From: PNNG01 sp046291695
GTDB taxonomy: Bacteria; Bacteroidota; Bacteroidia; UBA7662
DNA length: 64,000 nucleotides
NCBI GenBank assembly: GCA_046291695.1
Contig: JBKBSO010000002.1
Span: forward strand, 62,001-126,000
Direction: 5' to 3'
The translations under genes and the position numbers were made by a program. Below are positions 26,166 to 34,123 of the stretch, one piece after another (the first letter of the stretch is position 1; each line of letters starts with the position of its first letter). Under the pieces are notes generated by a model. It saw only the letters and a list, made by a program, of their open reading frames with translations. It was not told the origin of the DNA and did not search any database.

Positions 26166-28136
26166 ATGAATAGAACAATACTTAGTCTAGCTCTATTAAA
26201 AGTAAATTGGGCAAAAGGAGTTGACTATATCGATTGCTTTTTACCATTATTGGTAAACACGATTTCAACAAAAGAAATTAAGTCTATTGACATCAACAAC
26301 GTATCAAGTCTAAGGAATGAAATTCTTATTGAATATGGTCTCGATATTCCGAGATCTGCTCTTATTACAATTCTTAACAGAGCTAAGAAAAGAGGATACT
26401 TTTCGTTAGAAAACGGATTTTTTATTGTCAATGAAGACAAAATTAACCTTGAGGACAATACTAAAGTCCGAGCAGAAATCAACAGAGCGTATAATTTTGT
26501 ACTTAAAGAAATACAGAAATTTATTTCCGAAAAAGCACCAGCAGGAATTTCCTTTACAGATGAACAAGTATCAGAAGGATTACTTTCATTCTTAAAAAAA
26601 CATGATGCGGATATATCATTTGGTGCTTCAGAATTATCAATTCTCCCAAAAGTCGAATCACCTGAAAAATTAAGATATTTAATTTGTTGGTTTGTGGTAG
26701 AAAATTGGGAATCAAACCCAATAATAGTTAGTTATTTAAAAGATATTTCAATTGGCCATGCATTAAGCTCTTTAATTCTATATGATGAATTTAATCCTTT
26801 TAAAGGAAAATTGGAGAACTTAGACATTTACCTTGATACTCCATTTATATTGAGCCTATTAGGGATAAATGGAGAACAGAGAGTGCAACTCTCTGAAGAA
26901 ATTTTAACTCAACTAAAAGCTGAAAAAGTAAATTTATACATTCTTCAAACAACAATAAATGAAGTGTTTAACAATCTAGATAGTTGTAAAAACACTTTAA
27001 AGAAAGGGAACGGAATTGCTCAATCACTTTCTGTGAGAATGTGTATTGAGAATAATATAAAAGTTGAGGACATAGAACAATTAATCGCAGATTTTACAAA
27101 CAAACTTGAAAATCTTGGAATCAAGGAGAATCAAGTTCCAGGCTATGATGATTATACTTTGGTAATAGATGAGGAAAAACTTTTTGACACAATTCTCGAA
27201 TCTTATGAAAAGGTAAATAGGGGTGATAAAAAAACTCGGACACTTGAAAAAATCAAAGCTCAACTTCCTGACCATATAGAGCGAACCATTAGAAGAGATG
27301 TAAAGGTTTTATCAGGAATATATAGATTCAGAAAAGGAAAGATTCCAACTAGCATTAAAGACGCAATAGCCATTTTCGTTACAACCAGCTCATCATTGGC
27401 TTTTGCCAGCAGGGTTTTTGAACACAACTTAATTCAACGAGAAAACACTATTCCTACTTGCTTTACTGACATTTTTCTATCTACACTTATTTGGATTCAA
27501 AATCCATTATTGGCGGACAAAATAAATAAGAGACGAATTCTCTCGGATTGTTATGCCGGAATAAGTCCATCAGAAGAATTAATCAAACAATATGAGACAG
27601 AACTTAGAAAATTGAAAGAAAAAGGGCGGATTAATAACGCGACTTACTTATCACTTCGTACTCATCATGTAGCAATTCAAATGCTTTCAGCAAAAACCTT
27701 AGGAGATCCAGAATTGTTTAGTGGTGAAACTACTTCGCAACTTGTAAATCAATTCTTAGATAGAATAACCGAGGAAGAGCGTATAAAAAGAATAGAAGCA
27801 GAAAAAGAAAACGAGGAATTAAAGTCCAAAAACCAGACCCTTGAACTAAAAATCATCGATGGCGATCAAAAAATCACCAGGAAAGCGGAAAGGTTAGGGT
27901 TGAACATAGCAAATTTAGTATTGGGATTATTCTATCTTCTAATTGTTGTTTCTCTAGTTGTGGGAATTATTTCACTTGTAAGTAAATCGGTTTCTTTGGT
28001 TCTACAAATCACTTCATTTTCAATTCTTACACTTTTAACCATATTTGGTTTTAGTCACAAATTTTCATCTGATTCTATAAAAGAACCTGTAAAAAATTAC
28101 TTAAAAATTAAAATCCAAAATTATATAAACAAATAA
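26166..28136 (+). CDS. PIN-like nuclease-type protein with C-terminal membrane anchor (unknown family)
   Basis: 656 aa, AT-rich compared with katG. The N-terminus (residues ~20-90) reads like a winged-helix fold. The middle has PIN-domain-like landmarks: Asp224 in LDIYLDTPFILSLLG (typical first strand and acidic residue) and Glu266 in LQTTINEVFNNL. Asp378 and FVTTSSSLAFASRVF near 404-418 could be the last strand with its acidic residue replaced. Residues ~530-572 are a charged coiled coil. Two membrane segments follow (~583-603 and ~610-630), with a short basic tail. If it is a PIN fold it would be an RNase tethered to the membrane. It stands alone between direct repeats. Nuclease activity is inference; a defence role is suggested only by context. 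Confidence 0.55.
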   Translation: MNRTILSLALLKVNWAKGVDYIDCFLPLLVNTISTKEIKSIDINNVSSLRNEILIEYGLDIPRSALITILNRAKKRGYFSLENGFFIVNEDKINLEDNTKVRAEINRAYNFVLKEIQKFISEKAPAGISFTDEQVSEGLLSFLKKHDADISFGASELSILPKVESPEKLRYLICWFVVENWESNPIIVSYLKDISIGHALSSLILYDEFNPFKGKLENLDIYLDTPFILSLLGINGEQRVQLSEEILTQLKAEKVNLYILQTTINEVFNNLDSCKNTLKKGNGIAQSLSVRMCIENNIKVEDIEQLIADFTNKLENLGIKENQVPGYDDYTLVIDEEKLFDTILESYEKVNRGDKKTRTLEKIKAQLPDHIERTIRRDVKVLSGIYRFRKGKIPTSIKDAIAIFVTTSSSLAFASRVFEHNLIQRENTIPTCFTDIFLSTLIWIQNPLLADKINKRRILSDCYAGISPSEELIKQYETELRKLKEKGRINNATYLSLRTHHVAIQMLSAKTLGDPELFSGETTSQLVNQFLDRITEEERIKRIEAEKENEELKSKNQTLELKIIDGDQKITRKAERLGLNIANLVLGLFYLLIVVSLVVGIISLVSKSVSLVLQITSFSILTLLTIFGFSHKFSSDSIKEPVKNYLKIKIQNYINK

Positions 28137-28469
28137 ACACCCTTTAACAGCAAATCTTTCCTGCGGCGCTCATCGCTAAGCATTAAAGTCTCGCTGTAGC
28201 GGAATTCAAGGAAACCGTGTCCTGCTCAACCCCTATGTCTTAAGATCTGATTTTAGGGCTTAGCAGACAGCCAATCGGGCGGCTTTTTGTTTTCAGCCGC
28301 GGCCAACCCCAACTGGATAAAAATTATAATACAGGGTGGTGGGAGTTGCGGGTTTTTGCTAAATTGCAGGGTGTTAGGGGAATTCGCTTGAAATACCGGA
28401 TTGGGGGTTGAGTGAAATTTTGTAACGTATATAAGCACGTAACCACCTATTGTAAAAGACTCTATAAGC
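28137..28469. other. Intergenic region holding repeat copy 2
   Basis: No convincing gene. The left part (28137-28274) shows nothing recognisable. Then comes the second direct-repeat copy, followed by about 100 bp of AT-rich sequence that must include the promoter of the HNH gene. No TAnnTTTG box was found at a convincing distance. Confidence 0.6.
28275..28367 (+). repeat. Direct repeat copy 2 flanking the PIN-like gene
   Basis: Second copy of the ~94-bp repeat, same orientation as 25973-26066. It begins with the same TCGGGCGGC plus T-run, but the matching 5' arm of the katG hairpin is absent, so this is a half-terminator. That asymmetry suggests the segment was duplicated from the katG 3' end, or came with an element that recombined there. 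Confidence 0.9.
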
Positions 28470-29048
28470 ATGGAATGTAAGCATTGTAAAAGTCAAAAAG
28501 GTCAAATCATACGTTATTATAAATACCATGATATTTTTGAATGTTTTGATTGCAAATGCTGGTCAAAGAAACCAATCAATAGTTGTTGTAGAAACCCAAA
28601 TGAGGTCTTTGTATTTAAATATAGAAATTACAAAGCAGAACAGATTTATATTCAATGTATGAATTGTTTTGGCTGTTTGAATATGACCAAACCTCTTCCG
28701 TTTAAAATGTATGCCGACAAAGTTCGTGGAGAAAGCATTTTTCTGCAAAAAGAATTTGACGACTGGAAGGTGGCTAAAAATCTTGAAGCGAATGAAATAT
28801 ATGAAGTTGAAAAACATCTCAAATTTAAAACGTCAAACGCTTACTTCTACTTAAGCCACTTACAATCTAATTATTGGAGAAGCATTAGATTACAGGTTCT
28901 TGAAAGAGATGAATGGCTTTGTCAGTCTTGTAAACAGACAAAAGCAATAGACGTCCATCATTTGACCTATAAAAATTTAGGAAATGAAGAATTAAATGAT
29001 CTAATATCATATTGTAGGCCATGCCATGACGAAGTTCATAACAAGTAG
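28470..29048 (+). CDS. HNH endonuclease-like protein with N-terminal zinc-binding Cys motifs
   Basis: 192 aa. The C-terminal ~60 residues form a classic HNH: RDEWLCQSCKQTKAIDVHHLTY, with a CxxC pair, the DVHH core, and a closing CRPCHDEVHN (CxxCH, last His). The N-terminal part has several more CxxC pairs (CKHC, CFDC, CMNC) suggesting one or two zinc ribbons, which is less usual. It is a probable DNA endonuclease; I cannot tell whether it serves defence, a mobile element or repair. It lies just after repeat copy 2 and has the same AT-rich composition as the rest of the island. Confidence 0.75.
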   Translation: MECKHCKSQKGQIIRYYKYHDIFECFDCKCWSKKPINSCCRNPNEVFVFKYRNYKAEQIYIQCMNCFGCLNMTKPLPFKMYADKVRGESIFLQKEFDDWKVAKNLEANEIYEVEKHLKFKTSNAYFYLSHLQSNYWRSIRLQVLERDEWLCQSCKQTKAIDVHHLTYKNLGNEELNDLISYCRPCHDEVHNK

Positions 29049-29135
29049 ACTAGATGTGTAAGAACCTGTTTAAGCTCCCCAATACTAGTAAAAGGTATAA
29101 GTAAACGAAAAAAGTTAGACATAAAAATTCAAACT

Positions 29136-29546
29136 ATGAAAGTAAAATTACCGATTTGGTTTAAAACGATTTTCGTGGTGAGTATTTTGCTGTATGGATG
29201 TGCGAGTTATGCAACTATGAATACAAATAAGTGGTTGGAGTTTGAATTGCCTCCTTCCAAAGTAGTCAAAAACGGTTCTGTGTTTTTTGAAGGAAAACTG
29301 TCTGATGGCTCTAACTTTTCTGTATTCTATGACAACGAAATCGATGAAGATGGCACCCACTATTACACTATGTTGATGCAAGACTGGGGATGGAGAAGAG
29401 ACGGTAATACATGGTCAGCGCCACAAGGTTCACGAAACATCAAAAGAGGTCATATATATGTAAATCCAAGCAGAAGAGTAGCAGTGTATTTTTACCCGGA
29501 ACGACAATTCAATGCTTTCAAGGTATCAATCAAACCAAGAGATTAA
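29136..29546 (+). CDS. Small lipoprotein of unknown function
   Basis: 136 aa. The N-terminus WFKTIFVVSILLYGCAS is a lipoprotein signal with a lipobox (LYGC, Cys22), so it should be membrane-attached. The rest is a compact, aromatic-rich segment (YYTMLMQDWGWRRDGNTW, a VNPSRRVAVYFYP strand) that I do not recognise. It ends 4 bp before the next start codon, so the two are probably one transcriptional unit and may work together. Confidence 0.65.
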   Translation: MKVKLPIWFKTIFVVSILLYGCASYATMNTNKWLEFELPPSKVVKNGSVFFEGKLSDGSNFSVFYDNEIDEDGTHYYTMLMQDWGWRRDGNTWSAPQGSRNIKRGHIYVNPSRRVAVYFYPERQFNAFKVSIKPRD

Positions 29547-29550
29547 ATTC

Positions 29551-30213
29551 ATGTGCTTCATCACACTTATTTGCACAAAACATTCAGCATTAGGCAAGTG
29601 TAATTCCGAAGAATTATATCAAATTCTCAAAGCAATAAAACCTCCTGTAGTTTTTGACGAAGTACCCGCTTCCTATTTCGATGCGTATTATGGCACAAAA
29701 AGCCGAAAGAGCTTAGAGTCTGAAGCAATCAATGAGTACTTAAAAGACCATAAAGCTGAAATTATTCCGGCTGATATTGACACGAGTCAAGCGCTCAATG
29801 AATTTCAAATGCAATTCCGTTCCCTTTTTTCCAAAATATTTCAAAACCAAGATTACATTAAGTTGGAAAAGGATACGGAGAACATGATAATCCAACATGG
29901 CTTTAACTACCTCAATGGTATTGAGTTTTTGGAATATTTGGATCAAAAAGAAGCTCTTATACAACAAATTATTGCATCTGAGACAGATCGAGACAGATTA
30001 CAGAAAACATACCATCTATTTCAATACATAAATCATGATAGTCGCGAAAACGCCATGTTGCAAAACATTTATAATTACAGCAAAGAAGCTCAATACAGCC
30101 AGGCAGTTTTTTTACTGGGTGCGGAACACCGGAAATCACTAATGGAAAAAATCCCAACCTTCGAGGCATCATCAAACCTCGAACTGAAATGGAAGACCTA
30201 CGGTGACCTTTAG
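29551..30213 (+). CDS. TraB/TIKI-like superfamily protein (tentative)
   Basis: 220 aa from the ATG at 29551, chosen because it follows the lipoprotein stop by 4 bp and removes a non-conserved 13-residue extension that would overlap it. An N-terminal TKHSALGKCN, then VVFDEVP, a PADIDT stretch and a C-terminal LLGAEHRKSL fit the scattered His/Glu pattern of the TraB/TIKI/EreA-like fold, whose members include metalloproteases and esterases. No signal peptide. The assignment is by motif impression only. Its partner is the lipoprotein gene just upstream. Confidence 0.45.
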   Translation: MCFITLICTKHSALGKCNSEELYQILKAIKPPVVFDEVPASYFDAYYGTKSRKSLESEAINEYLKDHKAEIIPADIDTSQALNEFQMQFRSLFSKIFQNQDYIKLEKDTENMIIQHGFNYLNGIEFLEYLDQKEALIQQIIASETDRDRLQKTYHLFQYINHDSRENAMLQNIYNYSKEAQYSQAVFLLGAEHRKSLMEKIPTFEASSNLELKWKTYGDL

Positions 30214-30492
30214 AAATGAGCATCAAGAGACGTATATTTACTTATTCTCAAAACCAAGCTATTTAATGCCGCTCAAACCACGCAAAGCACTGAACAAAGC
30301 CAATTTGATAGATAAACCCAATCGCAGGGACATAGAGAACGACACGACTGAAAAAAATGGAAGAAAAATACCAACAGTTCAGCAAAAACAAAAGAGCTTT
30401 CACCACACCTCAAGACCAAGTAAAACAGTAAGCCTAATTTAACCCGAAAAACAGAGCCCCTCCCATCACCCGAACATTGTTGAAAAGTTTAT
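30214..30492. other. Intergenic region, possible small ORF and diverged inverted repeat
   Basis: No firm gene. A 24-codon frame at 30357-30431 (MEEKYQQFSKNKRAF...) could be a remnant but has no support. On the minus strand 30432-30476 resembles the direct-repeat core (GGGTGATGGGAG, then TTTTT, then TAAATT, against GGGTGGTGGGAG, TTTTT, TAAATT), which may be a third, inverted and diverged copy at another module boundary. Confidence 0.3.
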
Positions 30493-30509
30493 TGGACTTT
30501 TTTTGTCCA
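30493..30509. promoter_or_regulatory. Controller-protein operator 1
   Basis: Palindrome TGGAC-N7-GTCCA, overlapping the -33 element of the restriction-modification promoter. A second copy of the same architecture lies 38 bp downstream. Confidence 0.7.
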
Positions 30510-30532
30510 TAAAATTATTATTCATATTTTTG
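30502..30532 (+). promoter_or_regulatory. Promoter of the restriction-modification operon
   Basis: TTTG (30502-30505), a 19-bp spacer, and TATTTTTG (30525-30532) fit the Bacteroidota -33/-7 consensus perfectly. The predicted transcript starts near 30539, about 11 nt before the controller ATG at 30550. Operators lie on both elements. Confidence 0.8.
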
Positions 30533-30547
30533 GACAATATTTGACCA
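30531..30547. promoter_or_regulatory. Controller-protein operator 2
   Basis: TGGAC-N7-GACCA, one base from the operator 1 palindrome. It overlaps the end of the -7 box and the predicted transcription start, a position suited to repression. Confidence 0.7.
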
Positions 30548-30549
30548 AT

Positions 30550-30876
30550 ATGGCAACGATTAAGAAGACAAAATCATTTGGGGAACATCTAAGAAATCTG
30601 AGAGAAGACGCGGGATTGACTTTAAAATTTGTTTCAGCACAAATTAGTATCGATACTTCACTTCTGGCAAAGATTGAACGCAATGAAAGGCAGCCGACAA
30701 AGCAAATCATTACGCAAGTTGCCGCCTTTTTCAAAGTTGAAGAAAAAGAGTTGCAAGATCATTTTTTAAGCGATGTCATTGCTTATAAAATTCTTGATGA
30801 AGATGCAGATTTAAGTATCTTAAAAGTTGCTGAGGAAAAAGTGCAATACCTTAAAACCGTTCATAATGGAAAATAA
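30550..30876 (+). CDS. HTH (XRE family) controller protein of the restriction-modification operon
   Basis: 108 aa from the ATG at 30550; an in-frame TTG at 30541 lies inside operator 2. The Cro/CI-type helix-turn-helix spans ~8-65 (FGEHLRNLREDAGLTLKF, then SLLAKIERNERQPTKQ). The C-terminal part is short and helical. The gene overlaps the methyltransferase start by 11 bp and has paired operators at its own promoter, both typical of C-proteins that delay endonuclease expression while the methylase builds up. It is somewhat longer than the usual ~80-aa C-protein. Confidence 0.85.
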   Translation: MATIKKTKSFGEHLRNLREDAGLTLKFVSAQISIDTSLLAKIERNERQPTKQIITQVAAFFKVEEKELQDHFLSDVIAYKILDEDADLSILKVAEEKVQYLKTVHNGK

Positions 30877-32164
30877 AATTAAAGTCGTAGAATTATTTGC
30901 GGGTGTTGGAGGATTTCGTCTAGGACTTGAAGGATGGAACGGAAAATCTGCATCATCAGCCTACAAAAAAACGTTTAAATCACCTTATAACGTGGTTTGG
31001 AGCAATCAATGGGAACCTTCAACAAAAACGCAACACGCTTCTTTGGTTTATGAAAATCGCTTTGGCAAAAACGGACATTCAAATGAAGACATTGCTCAAG
31101 TTGATGTTTCAAAAATCCCTGACCACGATTTGTTAGTTGGTGGCTTTCCTTGTCAAGACTACTCTGTTGCTACAACCTTAAAAAACTCAAAAGGCTTAAT
31201 CGGCAAGAAAGGAGTTCTGTGGTGGAGTATTCACAAAATAATTTCAGAAAAAGTGAATAAACCAAAGTATTTATTCTTTGAAAATGTTGACAGGCTTCTT
31301 ATTTCTCCTTCAGGTCAAAGAGGAAGAGACTTTGCAATTATCTTACAAAGTTTAAATGAACTGGGCTATGCCGTAGAATGGAGAGTTATAAATGCAGCAG
31401 ATTTTGGAATGCCTCAAAGACGAAGAAGAGTTTTCATTTTAGCATACTTAAAGGAGACAAATATTTATGAAAACATAAAAGACGTTTCACCAAGAGAATG
31501 GGTCATAGAGGAAGGAACTTTAGCAGAAGCGTTTCCTGTGACTTCTGAAAATTCTTTGTTTCCATCACAATTTGAGCTTAAAGGTGACATTGTTTCAATT
31601 TCTGAAAACTTCAACAAAAACGGAACAACAGGCCTTTTTGAAAATGCAGGAGTAATGATCAATGGCTTGGTTACAACTCTAAAGACACATCCAAATTATG
31701 ACGGAAATTTCACGAATTTGAAAGACATTATTCAAAATGGTGAAGTAACACAAGAATTTTACATTGACAAAAATGACCTTGACAAATGGGCTTATTTAAA
31801 AGGCCCTAAAAAGGAAATGCGAAAAAACGCCCAAGGTTTTGAGTACCATTACAATGAAGGCGGAATGATTTTTCCTGACCCAATAGACAAACCCTCAAGA
31901 ACAATTATAACCGGTGAAGGTGGAAAATCTCCATCACGATTTAAACACGTCATCCAAACCCCAAAAGGTTTCAGAAGACTTACACCTGTTGAACTTGAAC
32001 GATTAAACATGTTTCCAGATGAACACACAAAACTTGAAGGAATATCGGATACCAAAAGAGCTTTTTTTATGGGTAATGCATTAGTTGTCGGAGTAATTGA
32101 AAAAATTGGTATTGCTTTAAATCAAAAAATCACGAATGAAATTGCCCTACAATCCGAAAGATAA
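30866..32164 (+). CDS. DNA (cytosine-5-)-methyltransferase, probably GATC-specific
   Basis: 432 aa from the ATG at 30866; the longer frame starts at TTG inside the controller gene. All key m5C motifs are seen in order: I (VVELFAGVGGFRLG, ~7-20), IV (GGFPCQDYS, catalytic Cys96), VI (FFENVDRLL, ~138-145), VIII (PQRRRRVF, ~183-190), a target-recognition region, and X (GNALVVGVIEKIG). It transfers methyl from S-adenosylmethionine to carbon 5 of cytosine. It overlaps the endonuclease gene by 29 bp. Specificity for GATC is inferred from the Sau3AI-like partner, not from this protein. Confidence 0.93.
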   Translation: MENKIKVVELFAGVGGFRLGLEGWNGKSASSAYKKTFKSPYNVVWSNQWEPSTKTQHASLVYENRFGKNGHSNEDIAQVDVSKIPDHDLLVGGFPCQDYSVATTLKNSKGLIGKKGVLWWSIHKIISEKVNKPKYLFFENVDRLLISPSGQRGRDFAIILQSLNELGYAVEWRVINAADFGMPQRRRRVFILAYLKETNIYENIKDVSPREWVIEEGTLAEAFPVTSENSLFPSQFELKGDIVSISENFNKNGTTGLFENAGVMINGLVTTLKTHPNYDGNFTNLKDIIQNGEVTQEFYIDKNDLDKWAYLKGPKKEMRKNAQGFEYHYNEGGMIFPDPIDKPSRTIITGEGGKSPSRFKHVIQTPKGFRRLTPVELERLNMFPDEHTKLEGISDTKRAFFMGNALVVGVIEKIGIALNQKITNEIALQSER

Positions 32165-33521
32165 AAAGTCAGTACTTGATTTTGCTAAGTTGCTTAAAGG
32201 AAAAACTTTAAGAGAGATTTGCGGCCCCGAAATATTAAAGCACAATTACACCGGTAAAGGAAACTTCGGCCAGATACTTGAGAAGTTTTATTTTGGTTAT
32301 GATCCAAATTCCAAATCAGAAGCAGATTTCTTTGAAATTGGTATGGAACTCAAAACTTCTCCTTTAAAGCAGTTGAAGAACAGTGAGTATCGTTCAAAGG
32401 AACGATTAGTGCTAAACATAATCAACTACCTAGAAGTTGTAAAACAACAATTTGAGAATAGCGACTTTTGGAAAAAGAATGCAAATATTCTTATAATTTT
32501 CTACTTATATCAAGCGGGTTATGACATTTTTGATTACCTAATAAAACTTGTTGACGAGTGGAATTTCCCAAGCACGGACTTAGAAATAATAAAAAAGGAT
32601 TGGGAATTAATCAAACAAAAGATTGCTGACGGAAAAGCACACGAGCTTTCAGAAGGAGATACATTTTATTTAGGTGCTTGCACAAAAGGTGCAAACGCTT
32701 CATCAGTTAGGAAACAACCTTTTAACGATATTCCTGCCAAACAAAGGGCTTACTCACTAAAACAAGGCTATGTAAATCATATCATTGCATCAATTGCAAA
32801 TGACGCATCAGGAGTATATGGCAAATTAATTCCATCTGTAGCGGTTGCAAAAGAGCAGACCATTGAGGAAATCGTAATTTCAAAATTCAAACCATATTAC
32901 GGAAAGACAATTGAGCAAATACTTAAATCAACAAGAGTTCAACTGAACACTAAAGCAAAGAGTTTCTACGCTAACCTGACAAAAGCAATTTTAGGAATTG
33001 AACTTGATAAAGAAATTGAAGAGTTTGAAAAAGCTGAAATTATTGTCAAAACAATAAGGCTAAAAGAAAACAATTTGCCAAAAGAGGACATTTCATTTCC
33101 AACTTTCAAATATGAAGAAATAGTAAATGAAGAATGGGACGACTCAAATTTCAAAGACATTTTAGAGCATAAATTTTTGTTTGTTTTCTTCCAATTTGAA
33201 AATGAGCAATTAGTCTTGAGAAAAGTGAAGTTTTGGAATATGCCTTATGCAGACATTTTGGAAGCAGAGAAAGTTTGGGCTAAAACGAAGGACATTGTTT
33301 CAAAAGGAAATATTGTGAAGGAAATTAAAGGAAAAAATCGTTACACAAACTTTCCAAACAAGACCTTTAATTCAGTTTCACACGTTAGACCACACGCTAA
33401 AAATGCAGCAGACACTTATCCTTTGCCTACAAAAGACAAATTAACGAAAGCAAAAGAATACACAAAGCATTGTTTTTGGCTTAACAACACTTATGTAAGA
33501 GATGAAATTTATTTAAAATAG
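32136..33521 (+). CDS. Sau3AI/MutH-type restriction endonuclease
   Basis: 461 aa. The N-terminal domain matches the MutH/Sau3AI fold: TGKGNFGQILEKF (Glu50) followed by the catalytic triad Asp64, Glu71, Lys73 in EADFFEIGMELKTS, with the same D-x6-E-x-K spacing as MutH. Sau3AI-type enzymes have a second, inactive MutH-like domain; the C-terminal ~230 residues and total length fit this. Known members cut at GATC and are paired with a C5-methylase, as here. The start codon lies inside the methylase gene, so translation is likely coupled. The gene looks intact. Confidence 0.88.
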   Translation: MKLPYNPKDKKSVLDFAKLLKGKTLREICGPEILKHNYTGKGNFGQILEKFYFGYDPNSKSEADFFEIGMELKTSPLKQLKNSEYRSKERLVLNIINYLEVVKQQFENSDFWKKNANILIIFYLYQAGYDIFDYLIKLVDEWNFPSTDLEIIKKDWELIKQKIADGKAHELSEGDTFYLGACTKGANASSVRKQPFNDIPAKQRAYSLKQGYVNHIIASIANDASGVYGKLIPSVAVAKEQTIEEIVISKFKPYYGKTIEQILKSTRVQLNTKAKSFYANLTKAILGIELDKEIEEFEKAEIIVKTIRLKENNLPKEDISFPTFKYEEIVNEEWDDSNFKDILEHKFLFVFFQFENEQLVLRKVKFWNMPYADILEAEKVWAKTKDIVSKGNIVKEIKGKNRYTNFPNKTFNSVSHVRPHAKNAADTYPLPTKDKLTKAKEYTKHCFWLNNTYVRDEIYLK

Positions 33522-33801
33522 CCAAGGCTTTTGTGGCACAATCGTAATTGCCACGGTTCCAGGCAATGCCAACCCCCAAAAACTCGCCTCCCCACCTTTC
33601 AATCCCCATTTCCAAACGCCTTTTTCCGAAGCGCTTCTATTGCATCGTGGAAACAAGATATCCTAATAATCATCAAGGAAGGTAAACAGTCGAGAATCCC
33701 CGAACCTGAAATTATAGAAAAAGCAGGCGGGGTAAGTGTGCCTAGGTTGAAGATTCTTGTGGATGGTATCAAAATTGGTAAGTACTACAGGTTCGCTACC
33801 G

Positions 33802-33828
33802 CTTTGCGAAATCACCGATTTCGCAAAG
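33802..33828. repeat. Perfect 12-bp inverted repeat
   Basis: CTTTGCGAAATC-ACC-GATTTCGCAAAG, 12-bp arms with a 3-nt loop. It lies immediately before the IS21-like terminal motif and lacks a T-run, so it is not an obvious terminator. Confidence 0.85.
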
Positions 33829-33833
33829 TGCGC

Positions 33834-33883
33834 ATTCCGGCCTAATTGCCCCCATTCCGGGAAACTGACCCCTTGGCTACCGG
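33834..33883. mobile_element. Possible IS21-family terminal remnant
   Basis: ATTCCGG occurs at 33834 and 33854 with TTGCCCCC between, followed by GAAACTGACCCCT and TACCGG. Multiple short terminal repeats alternating ATTCCGG with TGCCCCC or TGACCCC are typical of IS21-type ends. No istA or istB is present, so this would be a solo end. Confidence 0.4.
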
Positions 33884-33998
33884 CGCTTTCGAGCCTGATG
33901 AGCCAGGGCAAAAGGCATTATTTTCCGGCCTCACGCACAGTTCGTTGAAATGCGTTAGCTTAGGTGGTGAAACGGGGTTTTGACTCCTGGAGTGATCG

Positions 33999-34016
33999 GT
34001 CCGATAACTATCGGAC
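33999..34016. repeat. 18-bp palindrome
   Basis: GTCCGATA-AC-TATCGGAC, 8-bp perfect arms. Possibly a dispersed REP-like palindrome; a CCCGAC / GTCGGG hairpin at 49015-49032 is of a similar kind. Function unknown. Confidence 0.6.
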
Positions 34017-34075
34017 AGGCTGACGTCAAGTAGGGCGAATTCCCTGAGCAAACAACAAAATTAAGCCCCTGAAAA

Positions 34076-34106
34076 TTGGCCAACATACCAATTGTTGGTA
34101 TATTTG
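34076..34106 (+). promoter_or_regulatory. parD promoter with autoregulatory palindrome
   Basis: TTG (34076-34078), 20-bp spacer, TATATTTG (34099-34106), an exact -7 box. A 7-bp perfect inverted repeat ATACCAA-TTG-TTGGTAT (34085-34101) covers the spacer and the start of the -7 box, as expected for antitoxin autorepression. The predicted start is about 11 nt before the ATG. Confidence 0.7.
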
Positions 34107-34123
34107 GAGTAAAGATTCCAACT

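Larger units (their letters stand above)
33522..34075. other. Gene-poor stretch with mobile-element remnants
   Basis: A 104-codon frame at 33531-33845 has no recognisable family and runs through a hairpin and a terminal-repeat-like sequence, so I do not call it a gene. The stretch holds the hairpin, the IS21-like end and the palindrome listed separately. GC is higher than in the flanking island genes, which suggests a different origin. Confidence 0.5.

Noticed and set aside
30357..30431. 24-codon frame before the controller gene
   Set aside because: No family, no promoter and no conservation evidence; probably chance or a remnant.
33531..33845. 104-codon frame in the IS21-like remnant region
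   Set aside because: It crosses a hairpin and terminal repeats and resembles no known protein.
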